NCBI RefSeq assembly: GCF_010119975.1
Contig: NZ_CP048222.1
Location: forward strand, 1,881,501 to 1,945,500
Length of the DNA stretch: 64,000 nt
Direction of reading: 5' to 3'
From: Rhodocytophaga rosea
Lineage (GTDB): Bacteria > Bacteroidota > Bacteroidia > Cytophagales > 172606-1
The notes under the pieces were generated by a model. That model searched no databases. It was not told where the DNA came from and was given only the letters and a program-made list of their open reading frames with translations. The position numbers and the translations under genes are program-made. Shown here one piece after another: positions 6,966 through 16,240 of this stretch; position 1 is the first letter of the stretch, and each line of letters starts with the position of its first letter.

Positions 6966-8924
6966 TTAAAACTTCCACCGGACAAAGGCTTCAATAGCTT
7001 CGTATTCAGCCAGACCGAGTTTGTCGTATACTTTGGCAGTCGTATGATTGCGGTCTTCGGCACGTTGCCAGAATTCCCTGGAATCAGAACCAGGAAATAA
7101 AGGCCGGTCTTTCTGCGACTGGTGTTTGAAAATAGCTCTCTTCTTACGTACCAGTTCATCGGGACTGATAGGTACGGCCATTTCAATTTGATCGATGTCC
7201 CATTCCTGCCAGGCGCCACGGTATAGCCATACGTAACAATCTTTCATCCAGGCTTCGTTCTTTAAGCGCTCAACCGCTTCGAAAATTGCCGCCAGACATA
7301 CACGGTGTGTGCCATGTGGGTCAGAAAGATCGCCTGCGGCATAGATTTGATGAGGTTTGATCTTCACCAGCAAATCAACAATTAGCTGGATATCTTCTTC
7401 TCCGAGAGGTTTTTTACGTACACGGCCGGTTTCATAAAAAGGCATGTCCAGAAAATGCGCCCGTTCTACCGGAACGCCACAATACCGGCAAGCTGATTTC
7501 GCTTCACCCCTGCGAATTAACCCTTTAATGGACTGTACTTCTTTGGAATCTACCTGGCCAGGCTGCTTAGAGTTCAGGAAATCTACCACTTCGTTATACC
7601 GCTGATCTGCTTCTTGCTCACCCATTCCAAATGCTTCTGTATAATCGCTTACAAACTCAGCAAAACGGATCGCTTCATCATCAAATACCGCAATATTTCC
7701 GGAGGTCTGGTAGGCTACATGCACCTCATGTCCCTGGTCTACCAGGCGGAGCAAGGTACCTCCCATCGAAATCACATCATCATCCGGGTGCGGGCTGAAT
7801 ACAATGGCACGTTTGGGGAAAGGCTTGGCTCTTTCAGGGCGGTGGGTATCATCAGCACCAGGCTTACCACCGGGCCATCCGGTAATGGTATGCTGCAACT
7901 GGTTAAATATCCGGATATTGATGTTATAGGACGGGCCATGATCGGTAATCAGATCACTCATGCCATGCTCATTATAATCTTCATCAGTAAGTTTCAAAAT
8001 AGGTTTGTCTACTTTCTGGCAAAGCCATACTACCGCTTTACGAGTCAGGTCTGGCGTCCAGTTACAGAAGCCTACCAGCCAGGGAGTTTTTACACGGGTG
8101 AGTTGCGCCGCAGCCGCCTGGTCAAGAATCACTTCTACATTCGGGTGATTTTGCAGGTAGGTCGCCGGTACTGATTCACTGATATCCCCTTCCACTGTAC
8201 GTTTCACTACATTGGATTTTCCTTCGCCCCAAGCCATCAGAAATATTTTCTTGGACTGTAAGATTGTCCCAACCCCCATGGTGATAGCCCGGCGGGGTAC
8301 ATTTTCTTCTGCAAAAAAGTCACTGGCAGCGTCAATTCTGGTAATGTGATCAAGTGTGATCAAACGGGTAGTGGAACGGTTAGAAGAACCAGGTTCGTTA
8401 AAACCAATGTGGCCGGTACGTCCGATACCCAGGATCTGAATATCAATGCCCCCCACTGATTTGATCTTCATTTCATAATCCGAGCAAAACTTGCTTACGT
8501 CTTCCCGCTTCAGCGTGCCATCCGGAATATGAATATTTTCAGGCTTGATGTCGATATGGTCTAATAGATACTCATGCATGAAGCGAACATAACTTTGCAG
8601 GGAATCGGGTTGAATGGGGAAATACTCATCCAGGTTAAAAGTGATCACATTGGCAAAACTAAGGCCTTCTTCTTTATGCATGCGCACGAGTTCCTCATAC
8701 ATGCGGGTGGGTGTAGAACCGGTAGCCAGCCCCAGCACTGCCATTCTTCCCTCTTTTGCCCGTTCGCGGATGAGTCCGGCTATCTCCTGCGCTACTGCTT
8801 TGGAAGCGGTCTGGGAAGTTTCATAGATATGTGTCGGAATTTTTTCAAACTTCTTCGTTTGTTCCAGCTCAGTGTCGATATTATTTGTTTGCTCCATCAC
8901 ACTGTTTAATTCTTGGTACAACAT
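6966..8924 (-). CDS. nagB: Glucosamine-6-phosphate deaminase fused to a PIG-L/LmbE deacetylase-like domain
   Basis: A 652-aa two-domain protein. Residues about 35-290 are a NagB-type glucosamine-6-phosphate deaminase/isomerase: LGLATGSTPTRMYEEL phosphate-binding loop, NLDEY (residues 98-101), and GIGRTGHIGFNEP with the catalytic-type His at 172. The position of E. coli NagB Asp141 is Thr170 here. Residues about 372-600 are a PIG-L/LmbE zinc-dependent deacetylase-like domain with SPHPDDD (378-383) and DPHGTHR. The fusion suggests coupled deacetylation and deamination of amino-sugar phosphates, an inference from domain content; fusions of this form occur in Bacteroidota. A second ATG at 8897 is possible. 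It is a single gene ending in the shared bidirectional terminator. Confidence 0.9.
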   Translation of the reverse strand: MLYQELNSVMEQTNNIDTELEQTKKFEKIPTHIYETSQTASKAVAQEIAGLIRERAKEGRMAVLGLATGSTPTRMYEELVRMHKEEGLSFANVITFNLDEYFPIQPDSLQSYVRFMHEYLLDHIDIKPENIHIPDGTLKREDVSKFCSDYEMKIKSVGGIDIQILGIGRTGHIGFNEPGSSNRSTTRLITLDHITRIDAASDFFAEENVPRRAITMGVGTILQSKKIFLMAWGEGKSNVVKRTVEGDISESVPATYLQNHPNVEVILDQAAAAQLTRVKTPWLVGFCNWTPDLTRKAVVWLCQKVDKPILKLTDEDYNEHGMSDLITDHGPSYNINIRIFNQLQHTITGWPGGKPGADDTHRPERAKPFPKRAIVFSPHPDDDVISMGGTLLRLVDQGHEVHVAYQTSGNIAVFDDEAIRFAEFVSDYTEAFGMGEQEADQRYNEVVDFLNSKQPGQVDSKEVQSIKGLIRRGEAKSACRYCGVPVERAHFLDMPFYETGRVRKKPLGEEDIQLIVDLLVKIKPHQIYAAGDLSDPHGTHRVCLAAIFEAVERLKNEAWMKDCYVWLYRGAWQEWDIDQIEMAVPISPDELVRKKRAIFKHQSQKDRPLFPGSDSREFWQRAEDRNHTTAKVYDKLGLAEYEAIEAFVRWKF

Positions 8925-9406
8925 AGGTTGGGTTTTTTATAAGTGTAAAATCAGGCTATAATTCTGGAATGATAGTAAATATTGTACTGGCGCTTAATAT
9001 AGAAAATATATATAAGTTTAGCATTTTATTCAGAAAAGAAATAATCTTTTCTGGAAAATATAACCATATTAAGTAAGATACTGATTCTGGATACCGTAAA
9101 AATAAACCGTTAGTTAAACTGAAATATATCATGTACCTTCCAAAGAGGCTATGCCACATAAGCCGACCGCAAATCTATAAATTTTAATGCAATCCTTTCT
9201 CAGAAATGGACGTATAATCTATATCTGGCTAAACTTTTTTATGTACAATTTCAATGAAACATTGGTCTAATATGTAAAAAAGCAGAAGAAATATAATTTT
9301 TCTATCTTATTAAGTAAATTCAACGCAGGTAGTGAATATTTTTGTAAATTAAATGTAAGATTTATGGGTTACATTTAATTTTTTTTGGTATTTTGATGCA
9401 AAACTT
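8925..9406. other. AT-rich intergenic region between divergent genes
   Basis: This 482-bp gap between the NagB-like gene (minus) and the HsdS-like gene (plus) is strongly AT-rich. On the minus strand, TAGATTTG (9177-9170) fits the -7 element for the NagB-like gene, but no good -33 box is seen. On the plus strand, TATTTTG (9389-9395) sits 11 nt before the HsdS-like ATG. No gene or stable hairpin is apparent. Confidence 0.45.
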
Positions 9407-9979
9407 ATGCTTGTAAAATTACACGAAATCGCAGATATCAAAACGGGAATTACTTTTAGGAACCGGCTGCTGGATAATCTTCAGGGGGAAGTAGAAGTTA
9501 TTCAAATGAAGGATGTGGATATTGACGGCAATCTTTCGCAACGTCTGGTCCGTATTAGCAGAGATTTAATAAAACCTAAGCACCTCTTACAAGCAGGTCA
9601 GATCATTTTACTGGCCAAAGGAAAATACACGGCCGCTTGTCTGATCAGTGAATCGGAAAACAGTTATGTTATTTCTTCTGCTTTTTTTTCCATCCGGATT
9701 AAATCAGGCCAGGTCGTAATACCTGCCTATCTGCAATGGTTTTTGAATCAGCCGGAAGCCAGAAGTTATTTCAAATCTTATGCGTCGGGTACCAGCATGT
9801 TTTCATTACCCATGAGCGTACTCAAGAACCTGGAAATTCCTTTGCCGCCTGTAGCTACCCAGGAAAAGATAGTAAAAATGATCGAGTTAAGAAAACAGGA
9901 AAGAATGACGGTTTTACAACTGGAAGAGGAGAAAGAAAAGTATGTACGCCAGCTTATTATTCAAAACGTGTACAGATAG
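9407..9979 (+). CDS. HsdS-like single target-recognition-domain protein (half specificity subunit)
   Basis: A 190-aa protein resembling one half of a type I restriction specificity subunit (HsdS). It has one target recognition domain (LHEIADIKTGITFR at the start, FSIRIKSGQVVIPAYLQWFLNQPEARSYF, then GTSMFSLPMSVLKNLEIPLPP), followed by a coiled-coil dimerisation helix rich in Glu and Lys (QEKIVKMIELRKQER to EEEKEKYVRQL). Full-length HsdS has two such units (about 400 aa), so this would act as a dimer. The next gene is an HsdM-like methylase; no HsdR is present. The 223-bp gap between the two genes is AT-rich and contains no gene. Confidence 0.8.
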   Translation: MLVKLHEIADIKTGITFRNRLLDNLQGEVEVIQMKDVDIDGNLSQRLVRISRDLIKPKHLLQAGQIILLAKGKYTAACLISESENSYVISSAFFSIRIKSGQVVIPAYLQWFLNQPEARSYFKSYASGTSMFSLPMSVLKNLEIPLPPVATQEKIVKMIELRKQERMTVLQLEEEKEKYVRQLIIQNVYR

Positions 9980-10202
9980 CCATATTTAACTACCGCTCAT
10001 ACTTAAAACATACTATCCGGCTTTTTTTTATTTACTTTTGAACAGGTGATTCATAAAAGATTTAAAACTCTTTATAGTATTGCAAGGGGTTTTAATGGCT
10101 CATACTAATTTTTATTACCAAAATTAAATAGTAGTATTTTTTCATAACGATAACTGGTTGCTGACTCAATGAATTTGGAAAAACATTTACTAACAAAATG
10201 CT

Positions 10203-11669
10203 ATGTATAACGATCTGATTTTGGTGCTCAACCAGAGTTATAGGAAGTTTAAAGAAAAAGAAAAAGATACAACCCTATTCTTTCATTTTTTGGCGGTATT
10301 GGCACTAAAATATATTTACGACTCTAAGGATAAACTCTATCCTTTTAAGCCCGAAGCCTCCCAAACTGAAAACCTGAAAGCTGTCTTTTCGCAAATGCCT
10401 GTGCCCTCCAAGGCACCCTTGCTGGATAAAACCATTCAGCAATTATCTAAAAAATATGCCGCTACGATGGCTGTTCTTTTTGATAATATTTCTTTCCGGG
10501 AGCTGGTAGGTACCAGAAAAAAAGAGACAGACACCAGGCTTACAGCTCTTATTGAAGAGATTGGTGATCTTTCTCTGGGCGCTTCTGCTGAAGAAACAGG
10601 TGCTGCCGTGGAATACCTGATCGAAAAATTTGCTGAGGAACATTTTCACAAAAGTGGTTTTTTGTATACCCCCCGCAGCATTTCCAGACTGATGGCAGAA
10701 CTGGCCGAAGTAAATGAGAATATTCGGGTATATGATCCGGCAGCAGGATTAGGCACCTTACTGATACAAGCGGCCAAAGCTGGCAATATTCCCGATTATA
10801 AACTCTATGGGCAAGAAGTGAATCCGCAGTATGCCCAGCTCTGTAAGTATAATATGCTGTTTAACGGCTTATTAAAAGCAGAAATAGAAACCGGCAACAG
10901 TTTACAGGATTCTAAATTTATGTCCGGCAAAAAGCCAATCCTTTTTGACCGGGTTATAACTCATCCGCCATTCGACATAGAAGCGCTCTTACCAGCTGAT
11001 CCTGAACAGTTATTTGAGAGTACCGGACATACAAAATCGCCTTTTATGGTGCTGGAAGAACCTGCTGTTGCCTACCGGAAAAGCAAAGAAATCCATCTTT
11101 CTGAAGATACCACAGAGGAAACCAGTTTCCTTTCTCATATCCTGGACTCGCTTCAGGATGATGGAAAAGCAGCTATTATCGTTCCTCACGGTGTGCTGTT
11201 TAAACTGGGCAATGCCTATGCCTTGCGTAAACAATTAATTAGCCGTAATATGATAGAAGCTGTAATTGATTTACCACCAAATATTTTCTATAGCAGTAAG
11301 GTGAATGTTTCAGTCCTGATTCTGAATAAGAAAAAGAAACATTCAGATATCTTATTTATTGATGCTTCGCAAAACTATGAGCCCGATCGCCGCCGGAATA
11401 AATTGCGCACCGAACACAGCAAACAGGTAATACAAGCCTATCATGCCTTTAAATCGAGCCGCAATTATGCCCACCGGGCCAGCATACAAGAGGTTACCGA
11501 TAAGGCCAACGATTATAATCTCACGGCCAAGCGCTATGTAAAACAAACTACTAAATCGTCTGCCACTGACCTGGAGCCACTTAAAAAGAACATCGACCAG
11601 CTTACCTCCCAGCTGGAAAATATACGCAAAGAACTGGATAAGGAAATTAACTCATTTACAGTGAAATAA
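10203..11669 (+). CDS. HsdM-like N6-adenine DNA methylase with altered motif IV
   Basis: A 488-aa protein of the type I methylase (HsdM) family. An N-terminal helical region (1-120) is followed by motif X (GFLYTPRSISRLM, about 152-164), the AdoMet-binding motif I DPAAGLGTLL (178-187), and a Rossmann-type core with IIVPHGVLFKLG and ALRKQLISRNMIEAVIDLP. The catalytic motif IV, normally NPPF/Y, reads THPPF (253-257): His254 stands where the family has Asn. The C-terminus is a coiled coil. With its HsdS-like neighbour and no HsdR, it could be a solitary methylase, an inactive DNA-binding complex, or an enzyme that tolerates the change. The family is clear; activity is uncertain. Confidence 0.85.
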   Translation: MYNDLILVLNQSYRKFKEKEKDTTLFFHFLAVLALKYIYDSKDKLYPFKPEASQTENLKAVFSQMPVPSKAPLLDKTIQQLSKKYAATMAVLFDNISFRELVGTRKKETDTRLTALIEEIGDLSLGASAEETGAAVEYLIEKFAEEHFHKSGFLYTPRSISRLMAELAEVNENIRVYDPAAGLGTLLIQAAKAGNIPDYKLYGQEVNPQYAQLCKYNMLFNGLLKAEIETGNSLQDSKFMSGKKPILFDRVITHPPFDIEALLPADPEQLFESTGHTKSPFMVLEEPAVAYRKSKEIHLSEDTTEETSFLSHILDSLQDDGKAAIIVPHGVLFKLGNAYALRKQLISRNMIEAVIDLPPNIFYSSKVNVSVLILNKKKKHSDILFIDASQNYEPDRRRNKLRTEHSKQVIQAYHAFKSSRNYAHRASIQEVTDKANDYNLTAKRYVKQTTKSSATDLEPLKKNIDQLTSQLENIRKELDKEINSFTVK

Positions 11670-11685
11670 TTTTCATACAGATTTT

Positions 11686-11741
11686 AAACGGATGCTAATG
11701 AGTGAATAGGCTTACCTACCCAGTCATTAGCATCCGTTTTT
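11686..11741 (+). terminator. Rho-independent terminator after the HsdM-like gene
   Basis: A perfect 16-bp stem, AAACGGATGCTAATGA (11686-11701) with its complement at 11724-11739, is followed by a T run. It lies 17 nt after the stop codon. Confidence 0.88.
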
Positions 11742-11845
11742 CATAATGCACCTTCCATCTTTCACCCTGTCTGTTTGCAGAATCAGATAATATTTCTGAT
11801 TTTGCTTTTTTTACAGATTCCACCTAACCTAAACCTAAAATTACC

Positions 11846-12895
11846 TTGAAAACACCCCTGCATGTGGGCCTTGCCTCGTATGGTATGTCTGGTGAAGTAT
11901 TCCATGCACCTCTGCTGTCTTCTCATCCTGGTTTTACCTTATCAAAAATAGTAGAGCGGAAAACGCAACGTGCCGGAATAAAATACCCTGCCATACAAAG
12001 TGTCCGCACCTACAACGAATTACTGGCAGACCCTGAAATTGACCTGATTGTGGTAAACACACCCAACAGTCTGCATTTTGAGCAGGCAAAACAAGCCCTG
12101 GAAGCTGGAAAACATGTTATTGTAGAAAAGCCATTTACGGTAAACTCTCAAGAGGGGCAAATCCTGATTGAGTTAGCCAGGCAGAAAAATCTGGTGTTGA
12201 GTGTATTTCAGAACCGGCGCTGGGATGGCGATTTTTTAACGGTACAAGAGGTGGTAAAGAGCGGTATCCTGGGTACTTTGGTTGAGTTTGAAGCCCATTA
12301 CGACCGGTTCCGGAATTATGTAGAAGCTGATACCTGGAAAGAGGAAAGCGGTCCAGGTTCAGGAATATTATATAACCTGGGTTCTCATATGATAGATCAG
12401 GCACTCGTACTTTTTGGTTTGCCACAATCTGTTACAGCAGACATCCGCATTCAACGTCCCGGCGGCAAAATAGACGACAGCTACGATCTCAGGCTGAATT
12501 ATAAAGATATTCGGGTGATTGTGAAGTCTGGCTATCTGGTACGCGAACCCGGACCAAGATATACTTTGCTCGGAACCGATGGCACTTTTCACAAATATGG
12601 ACTGGACCCTCAGGAAGATGCTTTAAAAATTGGCAGATTTCCCAATGAAAAAGGCTGGGGAGTAGAAGACTCCGCATTCTGGGGAAAAATCAATACGCAA
12701 GTAGGCAGTTTACATGTGACAGGAACTGTAGAAACACAGCCTGGCTCTTATCTGGCTTTTTACGAAAACATTTTCCAGGCGATTACAGCAGGAGCATCAC
12801 TGGCAGTACAGCCAGAACAAGCCATGCAGGTAATCCAGATTATTGAAGCGGCCATCGAAAGTAACCGCCTGGGAAAAACTGTACCCATTAAATAA
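11846..12895 (+). CDS. Gfo/Idh/MocA family oxidoreductase with TTG start
   Basis: A 349-aa NAD(P)-dependent sugar or polyol dehydrogenase-like protein. The N-terminal Rossmann fold opens almost at once (HVGLASYGMSG), followed by PEIDLIVVNTPNSLH and the family signature GKHVIVEKPFTVN with the conserved EKP lysine. The C-terminal half is the dimerisation/substrate domain (GSGILYNLGSHMIDQAL, with His as a likely catalytic base). The start must be TTG at 11846: an in-frame TAA lies at 11825 and the next ATG would delete part of the nucleotide-binding fold. Similar proteins are annotated as scyllo-inositol or YvaA/YdgJ-type dehydrogenases; the substrate is not readable from sequence. Confidence 0.87.
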   Translation: MKTPLHVGLASYGMSGEVFHAPLLSSHPGFTLSKIVERKTQRAGIKYPAIQSVRTYNELLADPEIDLIVVNTPNSLHFEQAKQALEAGKHVIVEKPFTVNSQEGQILIELARQKNLVLSVFQNRRWDGDFLTVQEVVKSGILGTLVEFEAHYDRFRNYVEADTWKEESGPGSGILYNLGSHMIDQALVLFGLPQSVTADIRIQRPGGKIDDSYDLRLNYKDIRVIVKSGYLVREPGPRYTLLGTDGTFHKYGLDPQEDALKIGRFPNEKGWGVEDSAFWGKINTQVGSLHVTGTVETQPGSYLAFYENIFQAITAGASLAVQPEQAMQVIQIIEAAIESNRLGKTVPIK

Positions 12896-12990
12896 ATGAA
12901 TTAGAGAAAGTGAGCGACTAAGTGATCATCAAACTTTCAAAACTCACTTATCCGCTCCATTACTCATTTTCAAAAAGTGTACTTCAAGCC

Positions 12991-13650
12991 ATGAATCTTG
13001 ACGAGGATATTATAAAAGCTGCCCGAATCATCTGGGAGTATCATCACATGAACCACCAGCTGGATAAAGCCGACTGTATTATGGCTCTGGGAAGTCATGA
13101 TACCAGGGTTGCCCAGCGGGCGGCTCAGCTATATTTGGAAGGATATGCGCCATATATTGTATTTTCAGGGGGTTTAGGGCGGCTTACCGAAGGTGTATGG
13201 CCATTACCAGAAGCAGATACATTTGCCCGGATTGCGATGCAAATGGGTGTTCCAGAGCAGCACATTCTGATTGAAAACCGATCTACTAATACAGGGGAGA
13301 ATATTGCCTTAAGCTACAAGTTGTTACAAAAACATAATATTAAAGTAAACAGGTTGATTCTGGTACAAAAACCTTATATGGAACGGCGAACCTATGCTAC
13401 TTTCTGCAAGCAATGGCCCGGAAATGAGGTAGAGATTATGGTTACTTCTCCCCAGATTAGTTTCGAAAATTATCCTAATGAAGGGATATCTCTGGAACAT
13501 GTGATCCATATTATGATCGGAGATTTGCAGCGTATTCATCTCTATCCCCAGAAAGGCTTCCAGATTTACCAGGAAATACCCACCAATGTGTGGGAAGCGT
13601 ATCACTATTTAACTGAAAAAGGATTTACTGAGCATTTAATGCCGGAATAA
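12991..13650 (+). CDS. YdcF/DUF218 family protein
   Basis: A DUF218 (YdcF-like) protein of about 219 aa. Family features: CIMALGSHDTRVAQRAAQL, YIVFSGGLGR (the GG loop), PEADTFARIAMQMGVP, and the conserved ENRSTNTGENI followed by LILVQKPYMERRTYATF. There is no signal peptide or membrane helix, so it is a cytoplasmic member like E. coli YdcF, which binds AdoMet in crystals; the physiological reaction of the family is unclear. The frame is open from GTG at 12922, but the family homology begins near MNLDEDIIKAARIIW, so I take the ATG at 12991. The sequence between it and the dehydrogenase gene is low-complexity. Confidence 0.82.
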   Translation: MNLDEDIIKAARIIWEYHHMNHQLDKADCIMALGSHDTRVAQRAAQLYLEGYAPYIVFSGGLGRLTEGVWPLPEADTFARIAMQMGVPEQHILIENRSTNTGENIALSYKLLQKHNIKVNRLILVQKPYMERRTYATFCKQWPGNEVEIMVTSPQISFENYPNEGISLEHVIHIMIGDLQRIHLYPQKGFQIYQEIPTNVWEAYHYLTEKGFTEHLMPE

Positions 13651-13657
13651 AATAAAT

Positions 13658-13687
13658 GGTTATATGGTTGTATTGTTATATAGTTAG
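13658..13687. repeat. Degenerate 8-bp tandem repeat (GGTTATAT-like)
   Basis: Reads GGTTATAT, GGTTGTAT, TGTTATAT, AGTTAGGA in succession, i.e. about four imperfect 8-bp units between convergent genes. A similar but weaker run occurs near 18667-18698. These look like low-complexity intergenic repeats. Confidence 0.5.
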
Positions 13688-13709
13688 GATTCTAAGAAAC
13701 TTCACTCCG

Positions 13710-14996
13710 TCACTTCCGCTCCTGCGTGAGATAATATACAAAAGCGGATATGCCGGTAAGCGCAGCAATAACAGCCAATGTAACAAAAGCACTGGTCCAT
13801 CCAATACGTTGTGCCAGTAATCCGGTCAGCCAGACGGCCAGTGTTCCGCCTACATACCCTACGGCATCGATCAGGCCCACAGCGGTAGCCGCTCCTTTAG
13901 GCCCACCTACATCCATCGACATAGCTCCTGCCAGAAAAGAATAAGGGCCTAATACCAGTAATCCGGCTAAAGAGATAAGTACGAGAGGAATCACTTGTCC
14001 TTTTAACCCGAGTGCCATTACCGCCAGTACTACGGCAATGGGCAAACAAGCACCTGCAATCAAAATTCCTCTTTTTCCTTTCAAAACGGTATCTGACAAA
14101 TACCCTGCGCCCAGAATAGAAGCTACGCCAAATACCGGGAAAATAGCACTGAATTGAGAGGCTTCTCCCTGTGAAAATCCCGCACTTTCGTACAAATAGG
14201 TGGGTATCCAGAAATTAAAAGCCTCCCGGATGGCAGTCAGGCCAAATGACATCAACAGCATTAATAAAAAGGGCAGGCTTTTGAAGTAAGGTAAAAGTAA
14301 AGCTTTCAGGTTTTGCGGACTTTCAGAAGATTCATTATCCTTAAACAGATTTTTCGGATTTACCGGCTGCCGTTCAAATCCCATATGTTCCGGATCATTC
14401 TTTACTATAAAAAAATCGATCAGTGCAATAACTGCCAGAATACCTGCTGACACAAAAAATAGCTCCTGCCATCCTATATTAAGTTTGATTAATTGTCCGA
14501 GCAGTAGTTTGGCGATTATATCCCCAAATAAAAAACTCAGGCTGAGAAAAGCCATAATTTTGCCATACGATTGATACGGGACCCAGTTGGCAGCCACTTT
14601 CACCAGTCCGCCCCAGCCCATAGATTGTATCATCCGGTTAGCTGCCCATGCTACAAAAAAGATAGTTACGCCAGTTCCCAGTCCAAATACAATTGTTGCC
14701 AGGATAGAGCCGATCATGCCCAGCATAAACACTTTTTTTCCGCCAATAAAATCACCCAATACCCCATTAATCACTTTTCCGATGGCATAAAATACGACGC
14801 CAAATGAGGCTATTTGTCCCATTACTTCTTTGTTAATAGTATCATATTCCTCAATAATGAGTGGCGCAGCCACTGACAGGTTACTGCGGCAAATGTAATA
14901 GCCACAATAGCCAATAAAAAGCCCTATCACCGTAGAACTTTGCCAGTACCTGAAGGATAGTTTGGTGGGTTTGACAGCAATTTCTGGTAAAGACAT
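13710..14996 (-). CDS. MFS transporter of the organophosphate:phosphate antiporter type (GlpT/UhpT-like)
   Basis: A polytopic inner-membrane transporter of about 428 aa with roughly 12 hydrophobic segments in two six-helix halves separated by a charged loop (KNDPEHMGFERQPVNPKNLF). The first half has YCGYYICRSNLSVAAPLI, GKVINGVLGDFIGGKKVFMLG and NRMIQSMGWGGLVKVAANWV, a pattern of the glycerol-3-phosphate/hexose-phosphate antiporter family. The likely job is exchange of a phosphorylated sugar or glycerol phosphate for phosphate, but the substrate is not certain. The frame is open to 15041; I take the ATG at 14996 because the extra 15 residues are not family-like. No glp or uhp gene is adjacent. 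Confidence 0.83.
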   Translation of the reverse strand: MSLPEIAVKPTKLSFRYWQSSTVIGLFIGYCGYYICRSNLSVAAPLIIEEYDTINKEVMGQIASFGVVFYAIGKVINGVLGDFIGGKKVFMLGMIGSILATIVFGLGTGVTIFFVAWAANRMIQSMGWGGLVKVAANWVPYQSYGKIMAFLSLSFLFGDIIAKLLLGQLIKLNIGWQELFFVSAGILAVIALIDFFIVKNDPEHMGFERQPVNPKNLFKDNESSESPQNLKALLLPYFKSLPFLLMLLMSFGLTAIREAFNFWIPTYLYESAGFSQGEASQFSAIFPVFGVASILGAGYLSDTVLKGKRGILIAGACLPIAVVLAVMALGLKGQVIPLVLISLAGLLVLGPYSFLAGAMSMDVGGPKGAATAVGLIDAVGYVGGTLAVWLTGLLAQRIGWTSAFVTLAVIAALTGISAFVYYLTQERK

Positions 14997-15113
14997 GAAT
15001 GTATGAGTCTGAGGTAAGGCGTTGACCTCCAAAATACACATTTACCAGCAACTTCTGTGTTAAGATTAGTTAATATACCTTTTTCAAAACAGACCGGTGA
15101 AAAGATGCAAATA

Positions 15114-15512
15114 TTATGCTTGCAAGGTTACTTTTACCCCTGCCCGAAGGGTATTCTGAATTTCAGCCACTTTATCTGTATGTCTGATCAATTCACTTAT
15201 TTGTTCTTTGGAAGCATCGCCTTCTACATTTGCCTTATACTGAATGTTATAGCCCGCTTCTCCTTCCGTCGAAAATTCCGCCGAAGCTTCTACTGAAACT
15301 TTTGTAATCGTAATATTGCGTTTTTTGGCTTCGCGGTAGAGATCATTGCAAAAACAGGTTGCCAGCGCCAGACACAAAAACTCTCCACCATTCACAGAAG
15401 ATCCAAATCCTGATGTTTTGCCAGGAATAGTAAGCTCTTGTGTGGTATTATTGGTTCGTACGATTACGTTGTTGTGGTGTAAGCTATTTTCAAGGGTTGC
15501 CGTAATTTTCAT
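15114..15512 (-). CDS. OsmC family protein
   Basis: A 132-aa OsmC/Ohr superfamily protein, a family of thiol-dependent peroxide reductases. The layout is typical: N-terminal beta sheet (MKITATLEN), then the buried helix with the peroxidatic Cys (NGGEFLCLALATCFCNDL), then the C-terminal sheet (SVEASAEFSTEG, NIQYKANVEGD). The second Cys expected near the C-terminal helix is not seen (HTDKVAEIQNTL), so a classical OsmC two-Cys cycle is doubtful; members like YhfA share this. It stands alone next to a divergent transporter gene. The peroxidase role is inferred from family only. Confidence 0.82.
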   Translation of the reverse strand: MKITATLENSLHHNNVIVRTNNTTQELTIPGKTSGFGSSVNGGEFLCLALATCFCNDLYREAKKRNITITKVSVEASAEFSTEGEAGYNIQYKANVEGDASKEQISELIRHTDKVAEIQNTLRAGVKVTLQA

Positions 15513-15596
15513 AAAAAATAAGATTGCGCGGATTGGAATGAATGGGTACTGCTTCGCTATACATTAAAATGCAATTTCCGCCCCAAACAACATTAC

Positions 15597-16151
15597 TCAG
15601 ACATTATTTTGTGGCTGATAACATAATTGTACTACTCCCGACTTGAATACTCTGGTTTGAGTAAGTGAAAGATTAATCCGCCTGTCAATATTGTCAAAAA
15701 TCGGTTTTCCTTTGCCTAATACGATAGGATGCACTGAAAGCCTGTATTCATCGATCAGGTTCAGATCAATGAAAGTGGTAATCAGATTTGCCCCGCCATA
15801 TAACCAGATATCTTTACCTGGCTGGCTTTTGAGGGATTGAACTTGTTTTTCAATATCCGTACTGATAACCCTTACATTTTCATCCTTCACCGTTGCTGTT
15901 TTAGAAAAAACAACTTTATGTTTGGTGTGAATGGCCGTGAATGTATCCTGCATAGCCGGTGAAGCTGAATCGTCGGGCTGGTATTGTCCCCACAGATCAT
16001 AACTGATCCGCCCATACAGAATCGTGTCAATAGCTGCTAAAAATTTACTAAAGTCCATCTCATCGTCCATAATACACCAATCTATCTCCCCATTCGGGCC
16101 TTCGATAAAACCATCGAGGGTTACGGCTAAGTCTAAAATGATCTTTCTCAA
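15597..16151 (-). CDS. Dihydrofolate reductase-like (RibD C-terminal domain) protein
   Basis: A 184-aa stand-alone RibD_C domain protein, the fold shared by dihydrofolate reductase and the riboflavin pathway reductase RibD. Family features are IILDLAVTLDGFIEG near the start, DTILYGRISYDLW, the nucleotide-binding glycine string DIWLYGGANLITTFI, and DEYRLSVHPIVLGKGKPIF. Such proteins are probably NADPH-dependent reductases; the substrate is unknown and they are often found as single genes in Bacteroidota. No riboflavin or folate gene is adjacent. Confidence 0.85.
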   Translation of the reverse strand: MRKIILDLAVTLDGFIEGPNGEIDWCIMDDEMDFSKFLAAIDTILYGRISYDLWGQYQPDDSASPAMQDTFTAIHTKHKVVFSKTATVKDENVRVISTDIEKQVQSLKSQPGKDIWLYGGANLITTFIDLNLIDEYRLSVHPIVLGKGKPIFDNIDRRINLSLTQTRVFKSGVVQLCYQPQNNV

Positions 16152-16240
16152 ATGTTTGGTATTTAGTTATTAACTGCCATGCGGTTCTTACTTCTTTTAT
16201 TGATTCTCCTTGTTATTTTATCCTGTATGCTTCATCCAGA

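Noticed and set aside
7614-8174. 186-codon open frame on the plus strand
   Set aside because: It lies antisense to the clear NagB-LmbE gene and has no family features.
8956-9159. 67-codon minus-strand frame before the NagB gene
   Set aside because: AT-rich, unsupported by any family pattern or start context.
9736-10041. 101-codon frame overlapping the HsdS-like gene
   Set aside because: Different frame of the same gene; no protein-like pattern, and the HsdS frame is continuous.
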